DNA of 64,000 nt from Bacillus thuringiensis (GTDB lineage: Bacteria > Bacillota > Bacilli > Bacillales > Bacillaceae_G). The stretch spans positions 4,958,501 to 5,022,500 of the forward strand of contig NZ_CP012099.1 in the NCBI RefSeq assembly GCF_001182785.1, in the 5' to 3' direction. Each line of letters opens with the position of its first letter. Position 1 is the first letter of the stretch. The notes under the pieces are model-generated. The model was not told the origin of the DNA and did not search any database. It saw nothing but the letters and a program-made list of their open reading frames with translations. Of this stretch, positions 1 through 9,723 are shown piece by piece. A program made the position numbers and the translations under genes.

Positions 1-310
1 CTATCGCTCCCCATTGTTGATATTCTTTTTATTCCTAACACACTCATTTTCATTATAAGCATTATCTTTATATAGAAAAACTAAGGTGTATTTCATATTC
101 CTCAAAAATACAGTGAGAACCTTGATAAAATAAAGCTTTCATAAGTTGTTTCAATTCTGTGAACAACTTAAAAAACTTCTATAAAGAATCCTTTTTAAAA
201 GGAAAATTAGAAAAGTTCTATATAAATCTTCACCCTATTACCGCTCTATTTTACTATTCTCTACTTTTTACAAAACAATATACAGCATTGTAATCTACAT
301 ATAATCCCAT

Positions 311-343
311 CAAAAAGAGAAGTTGTCGTTTCCAACTTCTCTT
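311..343 (-). terminator. Rho-independent terminator of prfB
   Basis: An 11-bp perfect stem (315-325 with 333-343, AAGAGAAGTTG/CAACTTCTCTT) is followed on the minus strand by a T run. It lies about 95 nt past the prfB stop and is the likely end of the secA-prfB transcript. Confidence 0.75.
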
Positions 344-406
344 CCTCTTTACTTCATCTATAAAAATAAAATCAAATGCCTTATATCCTCTATATCCTCA
401 GCATGC

Positions 407-431
407 GCCAACAATTTTGTTGGCTTTTTTT
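407..431 (+). terminator. Terminator-like hairpin, plus orientation
   Basis: GCCAACAA/TTGTTGGC stem (407-424) is followed on the plus strand by seven T. It sits directly after the prfB stop, but its T run faces the plus strand, so it would stop plus-strand transcription entering prfB antisense. No plus-strand gene is seen to its left in the window. Confidence 0.5.
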
Positions 432-437
432 CGCTTA

Positions 438-1536
438 TTAGATGCGAGAACGTAAGTAAGCATCAATAAATGGATCAATCTCTCCATCCATAACTGCTTG
501 TACGTTACCAACCTCCGTATTTGTACGGTGGTCTTTTACAAGAGAATACGGGTGGAATACGTAAGAACGGATTTGGCTACCCCATCCGATTTCTTTTTGT
601 TCCCCACGGATTTCATCTAATTGTGCCTGCTGCTCTTCTAGTTTCTTTTGATATAATTTCGCTTTTAACATCTTCATCGCATGCTCACGGTTTTTAATTT
701 GTGAACGCTCTGATTGACACGTTACAACTGTATTTGTCGGTGTATGTGTAATACGAACTGCTGAATCTGTCGTATTTACGTGCTGCCCACCCGCTCCACT
801 TGCGCGGTACGTATCAATTTTTAAATCTTCTGTACGTACTTCGATTTCAACTTCATCATTGAACTCTGGTACAACTTCACAAGATACAAACGATGTATGA
901 CGACGACCTGAAGAATCGAATGGTGAAATACGTACAAGACGATGTACACCTTTCTCTGCTTTTAAGTAACCGTAAGCGTTATGACCTTTAATTAATAAAG
1001 TTACACTCTTAATACCAGCTTCATCACCTGGTAAATAGTCAACCGTTTCTACTTTAAATCCACGTTTTTCAGCCCAACGTGTATACATACGTAATAACAT
1101 AGAACCCCAGTCTTGTGACTCAGTTCCACCTGCACCTGGATGTAATTCTAAAATTGCATTATTTTTATCATAAGGATCACTTAATAGTAACTGAAGCTCA
1201 TACTCATTCATTTCTTGAATTAAGCCTTTTACTTCTGATTCTAATTCCTCATGTAAATCTTCATCATATTCTTCTTTTAAAAGTTCATGCGTTACTTCTA
1301 AATTTTCGAACGTCTCATCTAACTGACGGAAACTTCCAACCATATCTTTTAACGCATTCGCTTCATTAATTACAACTTGTGCGCCTTGTTGGTCATCCCA
1401 AAATCCTGCGCCCATCATTTTTTCTTCTAATTCTGCAATTTGGTTCTCCTTAGTAGGGAGGTCAAAGAGACCCCCTAAAAGCCGCTAATCGCTTAGCCAT
1501 TTTCTCTAATTCCTGTCTAATTTCTACTAATTCCAT
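438..1536 (-). CDS. prfB: Peptide chain release factor 2, with programmed +1 frameshift
   Basis: Class I release factor that reads UGA and UAA and triggers peptide release on the ribosome. The gene starts at ATG 1536, behind an AGAGGTG Shine-Dalgarno, and reads 24 codons before an in-frame TGA at 1464-1462. The site is the classic RF2 slippery sequence: AGGGGG (1476-1471), CTT, TGA, C. A +1 shift on CTT continues into the long frame, giving about 365 residues. The long frame contains the SPF anticodon tripeptide and the GGQ catalytic motif (GAGGQHVN). The AGGGGG element acts as an internal Shine-Dalgarno in the known mechanism, so RF2 level controls its own synthesis. It lies downstream of secA on the same strand, probably partly co-transcribed. 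The identification is firm. The frameshift is inferred from a textbook match. Confidence 0.97.
1461..1476 (-). promoter_or_regulatory. Programmed +1 ribosomal frameshift site of prfB
   Basis: On the minus strand it reads AGGGGGTCTCTTTGAC. It has the internal Shine-Dalgarno AGGGGG, the slippery CTT and the TGA stop with a C after it, the weak-termination context. It differs from the E. coli site by one base (TCT for TAT). Confidence 0.95.
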
Positions 1537-1584
1537 TTCCTTCACCTCTATGTAATTGCTGTTACTTTCGTATGAAAACAAGGG

Positions 1585-1615
1585 AAACTCTCTCCACTTA
1601 TTACGGAGAGAGTTT
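1585..1615 (-). terminator. Hairpin between secA and prfB
   Basis: Perfect 11-bp stem AAACTCTCTCC/GGAGAGAGTTT with a 9-nt loop. The T tract after it on the minus strand is weak (CCCTTGTTTTC), so it may only attenuate secA read-through into prfB or protect the 3' end of secA mRNA. Confidence 0.5.
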
Positions 1616-1679
1616 AATTCTTCTTAATTATACATTTTTGATATAAAAGTTTGCAAAGCAGCCAAGCTACCGCCCTATA

Positions 1680-4187
1680 TTACTGAACAATACCACAGCA
1701 GTTTTTATATTTTTTACCGCTACCACATTTACATAAATCGTTGCGGCCCACTTGGTCACCTTTTACAACTGGCTTTTTCTTCGCTTCTTCGCCATCGCTA
1801 GATGGATGAACAGCTTCACCTTGAACAACTTCTTGACGTTCTAAGTTTTGTTCAATTTCAGCTTTCATAATGTAACGAGAAATTTCCTCTTCAATAGAAG
1901 CAACCATTGACTCGAACATCGCGAATCCTTCCATTTGGTATTCACGAAGTGGATCAATTTGACCGTAAGCACGTAAATGAATACCTTCACGAAGGTGATC
2001 CATCGCATCAATATGCTCTGTCCATTTCGTATCTACAACGCGGAATACAACAACTTTCTCAAACTCACGCATTTGCTCTTCTGGCATAAGCTTTTCTTTG
2101 TCGTTGTAACGCTCTATTAATTTCGCGATAATCGGTTCGCTCATTTCCTCAGGAGCAAGGCGACGTAATTCTTCTTCTTTTATGTCTCCTTCTTGAAGAA
2201 GGTTTGTATTTAAGTAGTCAACAAGACCTTTAATGTTCCAATCCTCTTCAATTTCCTCTTGTGTATGAAGCGCAACAGCACGTTCTACTGTAGATTTCAT
2301 CATACCTTCAATAATGCCACGTAAATTTTCCGATTCCATTACTTCTTGACGTTGCTTATAAATAACTTCACGTTGCTGACGAAGTACATCATCGTATTGT
2401 AATAGCTGCTTACGTGCATCATAGTTATTTCCTTCAACACGTTTTTGTGCAGACTCTACCGCACGAGAAACCATTTTACTTTCAATTGGCTGAGAATCAT
2501 CCATACCAAGACGATCCATCATTGCTTTCATATTATCTGAACCAAATCGGCGCATTAATTCATCTTCCATTGATAAGTAGAACTGCGTCACACCAGGGTC
2601 CCCTTGACGACCAGCACGACCACGTAACTGATTATCAATACGACGGCTTTCATGACGTTCTGTACCGATAACTGCTAGACCGAAGATTTTTACATCGTCT
2701 CCAAGCTTAATATCTGTACCACGACCAGCCATATTCGTTGCAATCGTTACAGCACCTTTCATACCAGCTTCTGCAATGATATCTGCTTCACGCGCATGGT
2801 TTTTCGCATTTAAGATGTTATGACGTACACCTTTACGCGTTAACATTTTTGAAATAAGCTCTGAAGTTTCAATTGCAACTGTACCTACAAGAATAGGTTG
2901 CCCTTGTTTATGACGATTTACAATATCCTCAACAACTGCATTGAACTTACCTTCCATTGATTTAAAGATTAAATCGGCACGATCATCACGAATAATCGGT
3001 TTGTTTGTTGGAATTACGATAACATTCATATTGTAAATACTACGGAATTCTTCTTCTTCCGTTTTCGCTGTACCAGTCATACCAGATAATTTTTCATACA
3101 TACGGAAGTAGTTCTGGAATGTAATTGTCGCAAGCGTCATACTTTCATTTTGAATTTCTACACCTTCTTTTGCTTCAATTGCTTGGTGTAATCCTTCGCT
3201 ATAACGACGACCTTTCATAAGACGACCAGTGAATTGGTCTACAATTACGATTTCGCCTTCTTGTACAACATAATCTGTATCACGGTGCATAACAACGTGT
3301 GCACGAAGCCCCTGATTAATATGGTGAAGAAGTGCTACATGTTTTAAATCGAATAAGTTTTCAATATGGAAAGCTTTCTCCGCTTTCGTAATACCATCTT
3401 CTGTTAACATTACATTTTTCGTTTTCACATCAAATGAATACTCTTTTTCATTTTCTAACGTACGGACAAATGCATTTGCAAACATGTATAGCTCTGTTGA
3501 TTTTTGAGCTTGTCCCGAAATAATAAGCGGCGTACGCGCTTCATCGACTAAAATAGAATCGACTTCATCGATAATAGCAAAGTGAAGTGGACGTTGAACG
3601 CACTGCTCTTTATATAAAACCATGTTGTCACGTAAGTAATCGAATCCAAGCTCATTATTTGTGCTATACGTAATATCAGCAGCATAAGCCTCTTGTTTCT
3701 CTTCGCGTGACATACTATTTAAGTTAATTCCTACCGTTAAGCCAAGGAACTCATGAAGTTGTCCCATTTCGTTCGCATCACGTTGTGCTAAGTATTCATT
3801 GACTGTAACAACGTGAACACCTTTTCCTGTTAAAGCATTTAAATATACAGGTAATGTAGATGTTAACGTTTTACCTTCACCCGTTTTCATCTCAGAAATA
3901 TTCCCCTCATGTAAGGCAATACCACCCATTAACTGTACGCCATATGGACGCATTCCAAGAACACGAGTTGCCGCTTCGCGAACAACTGCAAAAGCTTCAG
4001 GTAGTAGATCATCTACTGTTTCACCTTTTGTTAGACGTTCTTTAAATTCAAGCGTCTTTCCTTTTAATTGTTCATCAGTTAGTGGCTTAATAGATGACTC
4101 TAATGCATCAATTTGCTCAACTGTCTTTTGCATACGTTTAATTTGGCGTTGGTTTACATCAAACACCTTTTTTAAAATACCGATCAT
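1680..4187 (-). CDS. secA: Protein translocase ATPase SecA
   Basis: Motor ATPase that drives preproteins through SecYEG at the cytoplasmic membrane. The 835-residue length matches Bacillus SecA (about 840). Visible elements: Walker A GEGKT at residues 103-107, the DEVD Walker B near 207-210, the second nucleotide-binding fold with its GRGTDI and GRAGRQGD motifs, and the C-terminal zinc-binding CxCx8CC tail ([13 protein letters not shown]) that contacts SecB-like chaperones or ribosomes. The start ATG is preceded by GAGGAG about 10 nt upstream. The family also has SecA2 paralogues, but the full-length C-terminal linker plus zinc motif makes this the housekeeping SecA. It sits upstream of prfB on the same strand, as in other Bacillus. 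Confidence 0.98.
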   Translation of the reverse strand: MIGILKKVFDVNQRQIKRMQKTVEQIDALESSIKPLTDEQLKGKTLEFKERLTKGETVDDLLPEAFAVVREAATRVLGMRPYGVQLMGGIALHEGNISEMKTGEGKTLTSTLPVYLNALTGKGVHVVTVNEYLAQRDANEMGQLHEFLGLTVGINLNSMSREEKQEAYAADITYSTNNELGFDYLRDNMVLYKEQCVQRPLHFAIIDEVDSILVDEARTPLIISGQAQKSTELYMFANAFVRTLENEKEYSFDVKTKNVMLTEDGITKAEKAFHIENLFDLKHVALLHHINQGLRAHVVMHRDTDYVVQEGEIVIVDQFTGRLMKGRRYSEGLHQAIEAKEGVEIQNESMTLATITFQNYFRMYEKLSGMTGTAKTEEEEFRSIYNMNVIVIPTNKPIIRDDRADLIFKSMEGKFNAVVEDIVNRHKQGQPILVGTVAIETSELISKMLTRKGVRHNILNAKNHAREADIIAEAGMKGAVTIATNMAGRGTDIKLGDDVKIFGLAVIGTERHESRRIDNQLRGRAGRQGDPGVTQFYLSMEDELMRRFGSDNMKAMMDRLGMDDSQPIESKMVSRAVESAQKRVEGNNYDARKQLLQYDDVLRQQREVIYKQRQEVMESENLRGIIEGMMKSTVERAVALHTQEEIEEDWNIKGLVDYLNTNLLQEGDIKEEELRRLAPEEMSEPIIAKLIERYNDKEKLMPEEQMREFEKVVVFRVVDTKWTEHIDAMDHLREGIHLRAYGQIDPLREYQMEGFAMFESMVASIEEEISRYIMKAEIEQNLERQEVVQGEAVHPSSDGEEAKKKPVVKGDQVGRNDLCKCGSGKKYKNCCGIVQ

Positions 4188-4420
4188 AGGAAATACGCTC
4201 CTCTTTTATTAAAATAAAACTTCCGATTGTTTTTCTTTTTCTCTATTACAATCAGTCGTTGTAAAAATCAAATGTATGTTATGCCAATTTTTCTCCTAAT
4301 TAAAAAACTAAAATGTATATACCTAATGATAATTGTAACACTTGTCTTATAACTATGACAACAATCGGCCGAATGTCTCGTTCTAAATTAAGAAAAGTTT
4401 TTTAAAAATCTATTTTCAGC

Positions 4421-4450
4421 AAAAAAAGCGCAGCCATTTCGGCTGCGCTT
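4421..4450 (-). terminator. Terminator of hpf
   Basis: Stem AAGCGCAGCC/GGCTGCGCTT (4426-4435 with 4441-4450), followed on the minus strand by a run of seven T. Directly after the hpf stop codon. Confidence 0.85.
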
Positions 4451-4458
4451 GCGAATTA

Positions 4459-5001
4459 TTATTTAGTTTCGATTAAACCGTATTTCCCATCTTTACGGCC
4501 ATATACAACATTAGTTTCATTTGTATCAGCATTTGTGAAGACGAAGAAATTATGTCCTAGCATATCCATTTGTAGGATCGCTTCTTCAACGTCCATCGGT
4601 TTTAAATCGAATCGTTTTGTACGTACAAGTTCTAATTCATCCTCTTCTACCGCATCCAGAACAGCTACTGCTTCTGGAAGGATAAAGTTCGTTTTCACAG
4701 AACCTTTCTCACGTAACTTACGATTTACCTTTGTTTTATGTTTACGAATTTGTCGCTCAAGTTTATCAACTACTAAATCGATAGCAGCGTACATATCGCT
4801 ATTAGTTTCTTCTGCACGAAGTAATAAATCAGTAAATGGTATTGTTACCTCGACACGTTGCTTGTCAGAGTATACTTTTAAATTAACTTTAATCTCTGGG
4901 AATGTATCAAAATAACGCTCTAACTTACTTAGTTTTTTCTCTACATATTCCTTTAATGCTGGAGTTACTTCAATATTTTCACCACGAATGTTGAATTTCA
5001 T
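4459..5001 (-). CDS. hpf: Ribosome hibernation promoting factor, long form
   Basis: Dimerises 70S ribosomes into inactive 100S particles in stationary phase and stress. The 180 residues carry both parts of the long form: an N-terminal RaiA/S30AE beta-alpha domain (about 1-100, with MKFNIRGENIEVTPAL at the start) and a C-terminal dimerisation domain (about 120-180, containing ATD-like NxDTNETNVVYGRKDGKYGLIE features). A strong AAAGGAGG lies 9 nt before the ATG. It is a single gene between csp and secA with its own terminator, the same placement as yvyD next to secA in B. subtilis. In B. subtilis it is driven by SigB and SigH. I did not find a convincing SigB promoter by eye. Confidence 0.95.
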   Translation of the reverse strand: MKFNIRGENIEVTPALKEYVEKKLSKLERYFDTFPEIKVNLKVYSDKQRVEVTIPFTDLLLRAEETNSDMYAAIDLVVDKLERQIRKHKTKVNRKLREKGSVKTNFILPEAVAVLDAVEEDELELVRTKRFDLKPMDVEEAILQMDMLGHNFFVFTNADTNETNVVYGRKDGKYGLIETK

Positions 5002-5324
5002 AGATGAATTCCTCCTTTCAAGCCTATGTCCTATAATTTCGACACTGGCTTAAAAACTCCTTCTAACTTTTTTAAAAAAATTAGTGGAATTGCGATTTTT
5101 TTATCGTTTTTTGTTGAAATGAAAAGATGCATCGTTTCTATCTTTATTTTATCCTATTAACATCGTGAATAACGAATATAACTGTGGACAATTCGTTACA
5201 GAAAAGAAACAACTTTTTGACAACTTACCCTATAACAAAAAACCCCTTGCGAAAAACAAGAGGTTCTACTACATATATATAACGTTGCCACAAATGCAGC
5301 TTTCTCTTCCCAAAAACAATATTC
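5002..5324. other. Intergenic between hpf and csp
   Basis: 323 nt holding the csp terminator (5235-5265) and, by position, the hpf promoter on the minus strand. A GATAAAAT box around 5150 on the minus strand could be a -10 element, but no good -35 accompanies it. No open frame with a ribosome-binding site seen. Confidence 0.5.
5235..5265 (-). terminator. Terminator of csp gene
   Basis: Imperfect 9-bp stem AACCCCTTG/CAAGAGGTT, with six T after it on the minus strand, 60 nt past the csp stop. Confidence 0.75.
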
Positions 5325-5528
5325 CTACAGTTTTACAACATTAGCTGCTTGTGGTCCACGTGCTCCATCTACAATGTCAAACTCTACTTGTTGCCCTTCT
5401 TCTAATGACTTATACCCATCTTGTTGAATAGCAGAAAAATGGACAAATACATCGTCACCATCTTCACGCTCAATAAACCCAAATCCCTTTTCTGCATTGA
5501 ACCATTTCACTCTTCCTTGCATGTTCAT
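5325..5528 (-). CDS. cspC: Cold shock protein, CspC-like
   Basis: Single-stranded nucleic-acid-binding protein, a five-strand OB fold, acting as an RNA chaperone and needed at low temperature. Both RNP motifs are visible: RNP1 (KGFGFI) and RNP2 (VFVHFSAI). The length (65-67 residues) covers the whole cold-shock domain with nothing added. Two in-frame ATGs lie 6 nt apart. AAGGGA upstream fits the first (MNMQG) best, but the usual annotated protein begins MQG. The name cspC rests on recall of the B. cereus Csp set (CspA-E), which are very similar to each other, so the exact paralogue is less sure than the family. Confidence 0.9.
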
Positions 5529-5648
5529 TCCATTCCCTTCACTCTAAAAATCAGGGCATCCGCCCCATATTTTGACTATAACGAATGACAACATATGAAG
5601 TCAAAGAAGACTTATCGCCTTTTTATTATCCCTTTCGACACTGCCATA

Positions 5649-6353
5649 TTAACTTCTACAAAGTGTCAAACTAGATACTTCCCTTGCCCCTCTTTCATAT
5701 AACAAACTTCCGATTTGCCTAACTGTAATTCCAGTCGTATACACATCATCAACGAGTAAAATATGTTGCTCAGAAAATATCTCTTCTCCCTGAAAATAAA
5801 AAGGATTGCTTCCTGACATCCTTTCTTTACGTGTCTTCTTACTTTGCTTTTCTGTTTCCCTTCTTCTTAATGATGGATAAGAAATTTTGACAGGTAAACA
5901 AGTTGCTAATAACTCAGCTTGATTAAAACCACGTTCAACTTCCCTTTCCTTACTAAGCGGAACAGCGATAACGGTTGAAACATTAGCAAAATACTTTTGA
6001 AATAAACTTCGAAAAGGACGATAAAAAATGCGCACTAACTCTGCATCCCCCCGAAACTTAAACTGCGCTACTATTTCTTTCATCTCATCATCATACATAT
6101 ATAACGAACGGTTTTTAAAAGAACGATACTTGCCCTCTTTCATCCACCTTAGACAATCTATACAAATACCGTCTTCTTGAAATGAGGCAGGAACATATTC
6201 TAAAGGCCGCCCACACTCCATGCAAATTTCTCCTATAATATAGGAAAGTTTCTGCTCGCATCTATCACATATATATTTTCTATGACACTTTACCAAAAAA
6301 TTGTACCAACTAACCTTTTCTACACAACACTCATCACAAAGTAAACAATGCAT
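5649..6353 (-). CDS. comFC: ComF family phosphoribosyltransferase-like competence protein
   Basis: Late competence protein needed for uptake of transforming DNA. Its biochemical role in the cytoplasm is not settled, though it binds ComFA. The 234 residues start with paired CxxC zinc motifs (CLLCDECC, CDRCEQK, CMECGRPL, CIDCL) and end with a type I phosphoribosyltransferase fold whose PRPP loop is ILLVDDVYTTGIT (about 200-212). The ATG overlaps the comFA stop by one base (TAATG), which implies translational coupling. comFB, which lies between these two genes in B. subtilis, is absent here. Confidence 0.93.
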   Translation of the reverse strand: MHCLLCDECCVEKVSWYNFLVKCHRKYICDRCEQKLSYIIGEICMECGRPLEYVPASFQEDGICIDCLRWMKEGKYRSFKNRSLYMYDDEMKEIVAQFKFRGDAELVRIFYRPFRSLFQKYFANVSTVIAVPLSKEREVERGFNQAELLATCLPVKISYPSLRRRETEKQSKKTRKERMSGSNPFYFQGEEIFSEQHILLVDDVYTTGITVRQIGSLLYERGAREVSSLTLCRS

Positions 6354-7702
6354 TAATCGATCAATCCTTGTTCTTTGGCATTTTTATTCATACCTTGAAT
6401 ATGTTTTTTCGCGCGCACCATCGCCTCTGTCTTACCATAGTGAAAATAAATGACCTCTCCATACGGTGCTTCAAAGCTCCGCCCTGCTCGGCCCGCAATT
6501 TGTACGAGTGCACTTTCTGAGAATATTTCTTCTTCCGCCCCTAAAACCGCTACTTGCAAATTTTTCACCGTTACGCCTCGCTCTAAAATTGTCGTTGTAA
6601 CTAATAATGGGATTTCTCCTTTTCTGAAAGCCGCTACTTTTTCTTTTCTCCCCGAATCTTCTGCATGTACACCTTCAATTCGCTTGTTTAATGATTTTAA
6701 CAACAGGCTTATCTCTTCTATATATCGCACATGGGGGACAAATAAAAAAATAGGATGTTTTTTATTTAAGTATGTTTGTAACCACTGTAGTAAAACTCGA
6801 GGAATTCTTTTATGAATGAGGCTTTTTTTCCAATTCCCGCACCAACAAAATAAAGGAACTGGTAAAGGATGACGGTGATATCGTCCAGAAACAATAACAC
6901 CTTTTTGTTCACCTTTTTTAAATTTTCGCTTCCACGTTTCATCTGGAGTCGCAGTTAAATAAATACGCGCCGCCCTTTCTTTCATCGCTTGTTTTACCGC
7001 GTACTGTAACATTTGATCTGCACAATATGGAAAAGCATCTATCTCATCTACAACCATGACATGAAACGCCCTATAATAACGCAATAATTGATGCGTGGTC
7101 GCAACGACTAGTACTGCATCTTTTTCTTTATCCACACTCCCTCCATATAAAGCCGCTACCTTTATATATGGAAATACTTCTTGTAATCTCGGTGCTAATT
7201 CCAGAACAACATCCGTTCTCGGCGTTGCGATACAAACTCTTTCTCCTTTTTGAAGCGCTTCGTTAATACCGTAAAACAACATCTCTGTTTTCCCAGCCCC
7301 GCATACAGCCCAAATAAAAAATGATTCTTTTCGCTTAATAGCCTCTACAACACCTTGTGCCGCCAAATTCTGACCAGTAGACAACTTCCCGTTCCACTGT
7401 AACAAATTTAAATTCTTTTCTCTCTTTCTTTCAGCAATCCCGCGAACAAGTACAGCACATTCACTTACCCTCCCCATCGTTATACACTTCCGGCAATATG
7501 TGCACACTTTACTGCACCTTTTACATAAAAACGACGCAAATAGCCGCTGTTCTATATTTCCACAACGCTTACATACATATTTAGAAGCCTTCTTTTTTAC
7601 ACCTTGTACACACACGACCTCTCCCTTCTTTTTCAAATCATTTAATTCCCTCTGTAAATCTGAAGAAAGTTCGTCTAATAGCAACTGTTTCCCCGCTAGC
7701 AT
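6353..7702 (-). CDS. comFA: DNA uptake ATPase ComFA
   Basis: DEAD-box-like helicase/ATPase thought to power or guide import of single-stranded DNA during transformation. It has an N-terminal four-cysteine zinc cluster (CKRCG...CKRCSKVCTYCRKC), Walker A CGAGKTEML, a DEID-type motif II (VVDEIDAF), the TATP motif III and the C-terminal QIAGRAGR motif VI. I place the start at ATG 7702 because GGAGGTGA lies 6 nt before it. The frame can be opened two codons earlier at a TTG that touches this Shine-Dalgarno. A possible sigma-A promoter (TTTACG-17-TATAGT) lies just upstream. No clear ComK boxes were recognised. Confidence 0.95.
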   Translation of the reverse strand: MLAGKQLLLDELSSDLQRELNDLKKKGEVVCVQGVKKKASKYVCKRCGNIEQRLFASFLCKRCSKVCTYCRKCITMGRVSECAVLVRGIAERKREKNLNLLQWNGKLSTGQNLAAQGVVEAIKRKESFFIWAVCGAGKTEMLFYGINEALQKGERVCIATPRTDVVLELAPRLQEVFPYIKVAALYGGSVDKEKDAVLVVATTHQLLRYYRAFHVMVVDEIDAFPYCADQMLQYAVKQAMKERAARIYLTATPDETWKRKFKKGEQKGVIVSGRYHRHPLPVPLFCWCGNWKKSLIHKRIPRVLLQWLQTYLNKKHPIFLFVPHVRYIEEISLLLKSLNKRIEGVHAEDSGRKEKVAAFRKGEIPLLVTTTILERGVTVKNLQVAVLGAEEEIFSESALVQIAGRAGRSFEAPYGEVIYFHYGKTEAMVRAKKHIQGMNKNAKEQGLID

Positions 7703-7754
7703 CGACAATCACCTCCAGCACTACTATAAACCCTTCTTCAAATCCCGTAAAAAC

Positions 7755-7801
7755 TCAAAAAAGCCGATAACCTACTTATAAAATAGTAAGCTATCGACTT
7801 T
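7755..7801 (-). terminator. Terminator of the CwlO-like gene
   Basis: Long imperfect stem (AAGTCGATAGCTTACTA with TAAGTAGGTTATCGGCTT on the minus strand) followed by six T. It separates the endopeptidase gene from comFA. Confidence 0.8.
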
Positions 7802-7829
7802 ATACACGTTTTTTATTCTTTTATAAATC

Positions 7830-9155
7830 CTATAATCGACCGTAACCTAAGAAATGTTTTTGGTTATATGAGCTGTTGATATCACCGTACGCAATTCCTT
7901 TATCACTAGCATGAATCATTTGACCATTACCAACGTAAATACCGATGTGAGATGGACCTGCTTTATAAGTACCTTGGAAGAATACTAAGTCTCCTGGTTG
8001 TGGGCTACCTACTTTAGAAACTGAGTTCCAGTAACCTGCAACGTCTTGACGACCTACACCAAAAATGTAAGAAATGAATCCACTACAATCAAAACCACCG
8101 TTTGATGGAGATGCACTTCCCCAAACATAAGGCATACCTAAGTATTGCTTTGCCTTACCAATTACGCCCGGAGCCGGATTTGGATCTGGTGTTGGCTTTT
8201 GCTCTTCTTTTTTAGGTGCTTCTTTCTTAGGCTCTTCTTTTTTTGGTTCTTCTTTTTTAGGCTCTTCTTTTTGAGCTTGTCCACCATTGTTTGCTGGTGC
8301 AGCTTGCTCTGCAGGTGCTTGTGCTGGCTGAGCTTGCGCAGCTTTAGCAGCTTTAGCAGCTTGCTCTGCTTGTTTTTGAGCAGCAGCTTCTTGTGCAGCT
8401 TTTGCTTGCGCTTCTTCTTCGGCAATGCGTTGTAATTGTAATGCTTGTTTTTCAAGCTCTTTCAATTGACCTTCTGTACTTGTCATTGAAGTTACAACTG
8501 TATCCATTTTACCGCTTAAATCGTTTACCGCTGTTGCTTTTTTCTCTTTTTCAGCGTCAAGTTCTTTCTTAGCAGTTTCAATTTGAACTTGTGCTTCTTT
8601 TAATTCTTTTTGTTTCTCTTTTACCGTTGCAACATCTTTTTTCACACTAGCTTGGTCTTCTTGCTGTGTTTTCATGATATCTTCATCAGACTCAAGAATT
8701 TTAGAAACAGAAGTTAAACGATCAACTAAATCTGCAACGTTTTTAGAGTTTACAAGAACTTCTGTTACAACGTTCGTATTTGGTTGTTCTTGAAGTGCAA
8801 CTAAACGCTTTCTTAATAACTCTTCACGTTTTGCAATCTTCGTTTGTAATTCTGCAATATCTTTATTTTTCTTTTCAATTAATTGCTCAGTATCAGAAAC
8901 TTTTTTCGTTGTTTCATCAAGCTTTGAAGCATTCTCTTGAACAGACTTATCTAAACCTTGAATTGTTTTGTTTAAGTCATTCATTTGTTTTTGTAATTCA
9001 TCACGTTCTTGTTGTTGTTTATGTAAAGTGTCATTTTGTGTATTAATTTGTGATTTCACGTCAGAAATTTTATCTTCTGCAAATACATTTGGTGTTAGCC
9101 CTGAAAACATTAACCCTGCAACTAAAGCGCAAGATGCCATTTTTAGCTTTTTCAT
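7830..9155 (-). CDS. Secreted peptidoglycan DL-endopeptidase, CwlO-like (NlpC/P60)
   Basis: Secreted wall hydrolase expected to cut D-gamma-Glu to meso-DAP links and loosen the side wall. I use the ATG at 9155 (441 residues). The longer frame starts in sequence with no signal peptide. Order of parts: signal peptide ending near NVFA-ED (residue 26), long coiled coil typical of CwlO N-termini (about 27-270), an Ala/Gln-rich stretch, a linker with about five KKEEP repeats (about 290-330), then a C-terminal NlpC/P60 domain with catalytic Cys357 (DCSGF) and His403 (GPSHIG). B. subtilis CwlO requires FtsEX and is activated by WalR. A WalR-box-like site lies about 100 nt upstream here. It is a single-gene unit with its own terminator. 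Confidence 0.9.
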   Translation of the reverse strand: MKKLKMASCALVAGLMFSGLTPNVFAEDKISDVKSQINTQNDTLHKQQQERDELQKQMNDLNKTIQGLDKSVQENASKLDETTKKVSDTEQLIEKKNKDIAELQTKIAKREELLRKRLVALQEQPNTNVVTEVLVNSKNVADLVDRLTSVSKILESDEDIMKTQQEDQASVKKDVATVKEKQKELKEAQVQIETAKKELDAEKEKKATAVNDLSGKMDTVVTSMTSTEGQLKELEKQALQLQRIAEEEAQAKAAQEAAAQKQAEQAAKAAKAAQAQPAQAPAEQAAPANNGGQAQKEEPKKEEPKKEEPKKEAPKKEEQKPTPDPNPAPGVIGKAKQYLGMPYVWGSASPSNGGFDCSGFISYIFGVGRQDVAGYWNSVSKVGSPQPGDLVFFQGTYKAGPSHIGIYVGNGQMIHASDKGIAYGDINSSYNQKHFLGYGRL

Positions 9156-9250
9156 TTTATTTTTTACACCGCTTTCTTTTTTCTTTTTCCGTATATAACC
9201 TATAAAATTTATACCATAATTCGGGATTTTTTTTGCTAATGTTACGTTTT

Positions 9251-9267
9251 TGTAAAACAAATGTAAT
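9251..9267 (+). promoter_or_regulatory. WalR (YycF) box candidate upstream of the CwlO-like gene
   Basis: TGTAAA-ACAAA-TGTAAT matches the WalR consensus TGTWAH-N5-TGTWAH at every position. It lies about 96-112 nt before the ATG of the endopeptidase gene, but on the opposite strand to the gene. Regulation by WalRK is inferred from the known control of cwlO and lytE in B. subtilis. Confidence 0.5.
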
Positions 9268-9353
9268 ATTATATGTAGCTCTAGCGCAAAATTCGTATAT
9301 TTTTGTATGTGTGTGTAGAAATTTATATACTTTTCTTACTTCTATAAACAAAG

Positions 9354-9380
9354 AAAAAACGTAAGGAATCCCTTACGTTT
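9354..9380 (-). terminator. Terminator of HxlR-type gene
   Basis: Perfect 10-bp stem AAACGTAAGG/CCTTACGTTT with a 4-nt loop and six T after it on the minus strand. Confidence 0.85.
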
Positions 9381-9408
9381 TATTAAATATACGAATACAA
9401 ATGAAATG

Positions 9409-9723
9409 CTACTTCATCCATTTCTCAGCCCAATTTTGGACCTCATCCATAACACTTTCTAACGCTTTTCCCTTGTCAGTTAAGCCATACTCGATTCGAA
9501 CTGGTACTTCTGGATAGACATTACGAACTACAATGCCCTCGCTTTCCAATTCCTTCAAACGCTCTGACAACATACGATCGCTCATATTTGGGATAATATC
9601 TGCGATTTCTCTAAAACGTTTCGACTCTTCAAGCAAAGATTTAATAATTAAGCCAGTCCATTTCTTACTAAGCAAAGTAAAAGCTGACTCAAACTTTGGA
9701 CATAAACAAGAATTATGCTCCAT
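9409..9723 (-). CDS. HxlR family winged-helix regulator
   Basis: 104-residue DNA-binding protein of the HxlR/DUF24 family. It has the core FTLLSKKWTGLIIKSLL helix, the recognition region ISxxxLSERLKELE-like (MSDRMLSERLKELE) and a basic wing (PEVPVRIEYGLTDKG). The cysteines in the N-terminal SCLCP motif match the position of the redox-sensing cysteine of YodB, CatR and HypR, so it may sense electrophiles or oxidants. No partner gene is adjacent. The start at ATG 9723 is chosen because AGAGGTG lies 6 nt upstream. The frame can be extended three codons to a GTG inside that Shine-Dalgarno. The target genes cannot be told from the sequence. Confidence 0.85.
   Translation of the reverse strand: MEHNSCLCPKFESAFTLLSKKWTGLIIKSLLEESKRFREIADIIPNMSDRMLSERLKELESEGIVVRNVYPEVPVRIEYGLTDKGKALESVMDEVQNWAEKWMK

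Larger units (their letters stand above)
1..437. other. Intergenic, no gene seen
   Basis: AT-rich sequence downstream of prfB. I see no supported coding region. It contains the two hairpins listed separately at 311-343 and 407-431. Confidence 0.6.

Noticed and set aside
8145..8455. Open frames on both strands across the KKEEP-repeat linker of the CwlO-like gene
   Set aside because: They arise from the repetitive codon pattern of the real gene and encode only Phe/Leu- or Lys-rich sequence.
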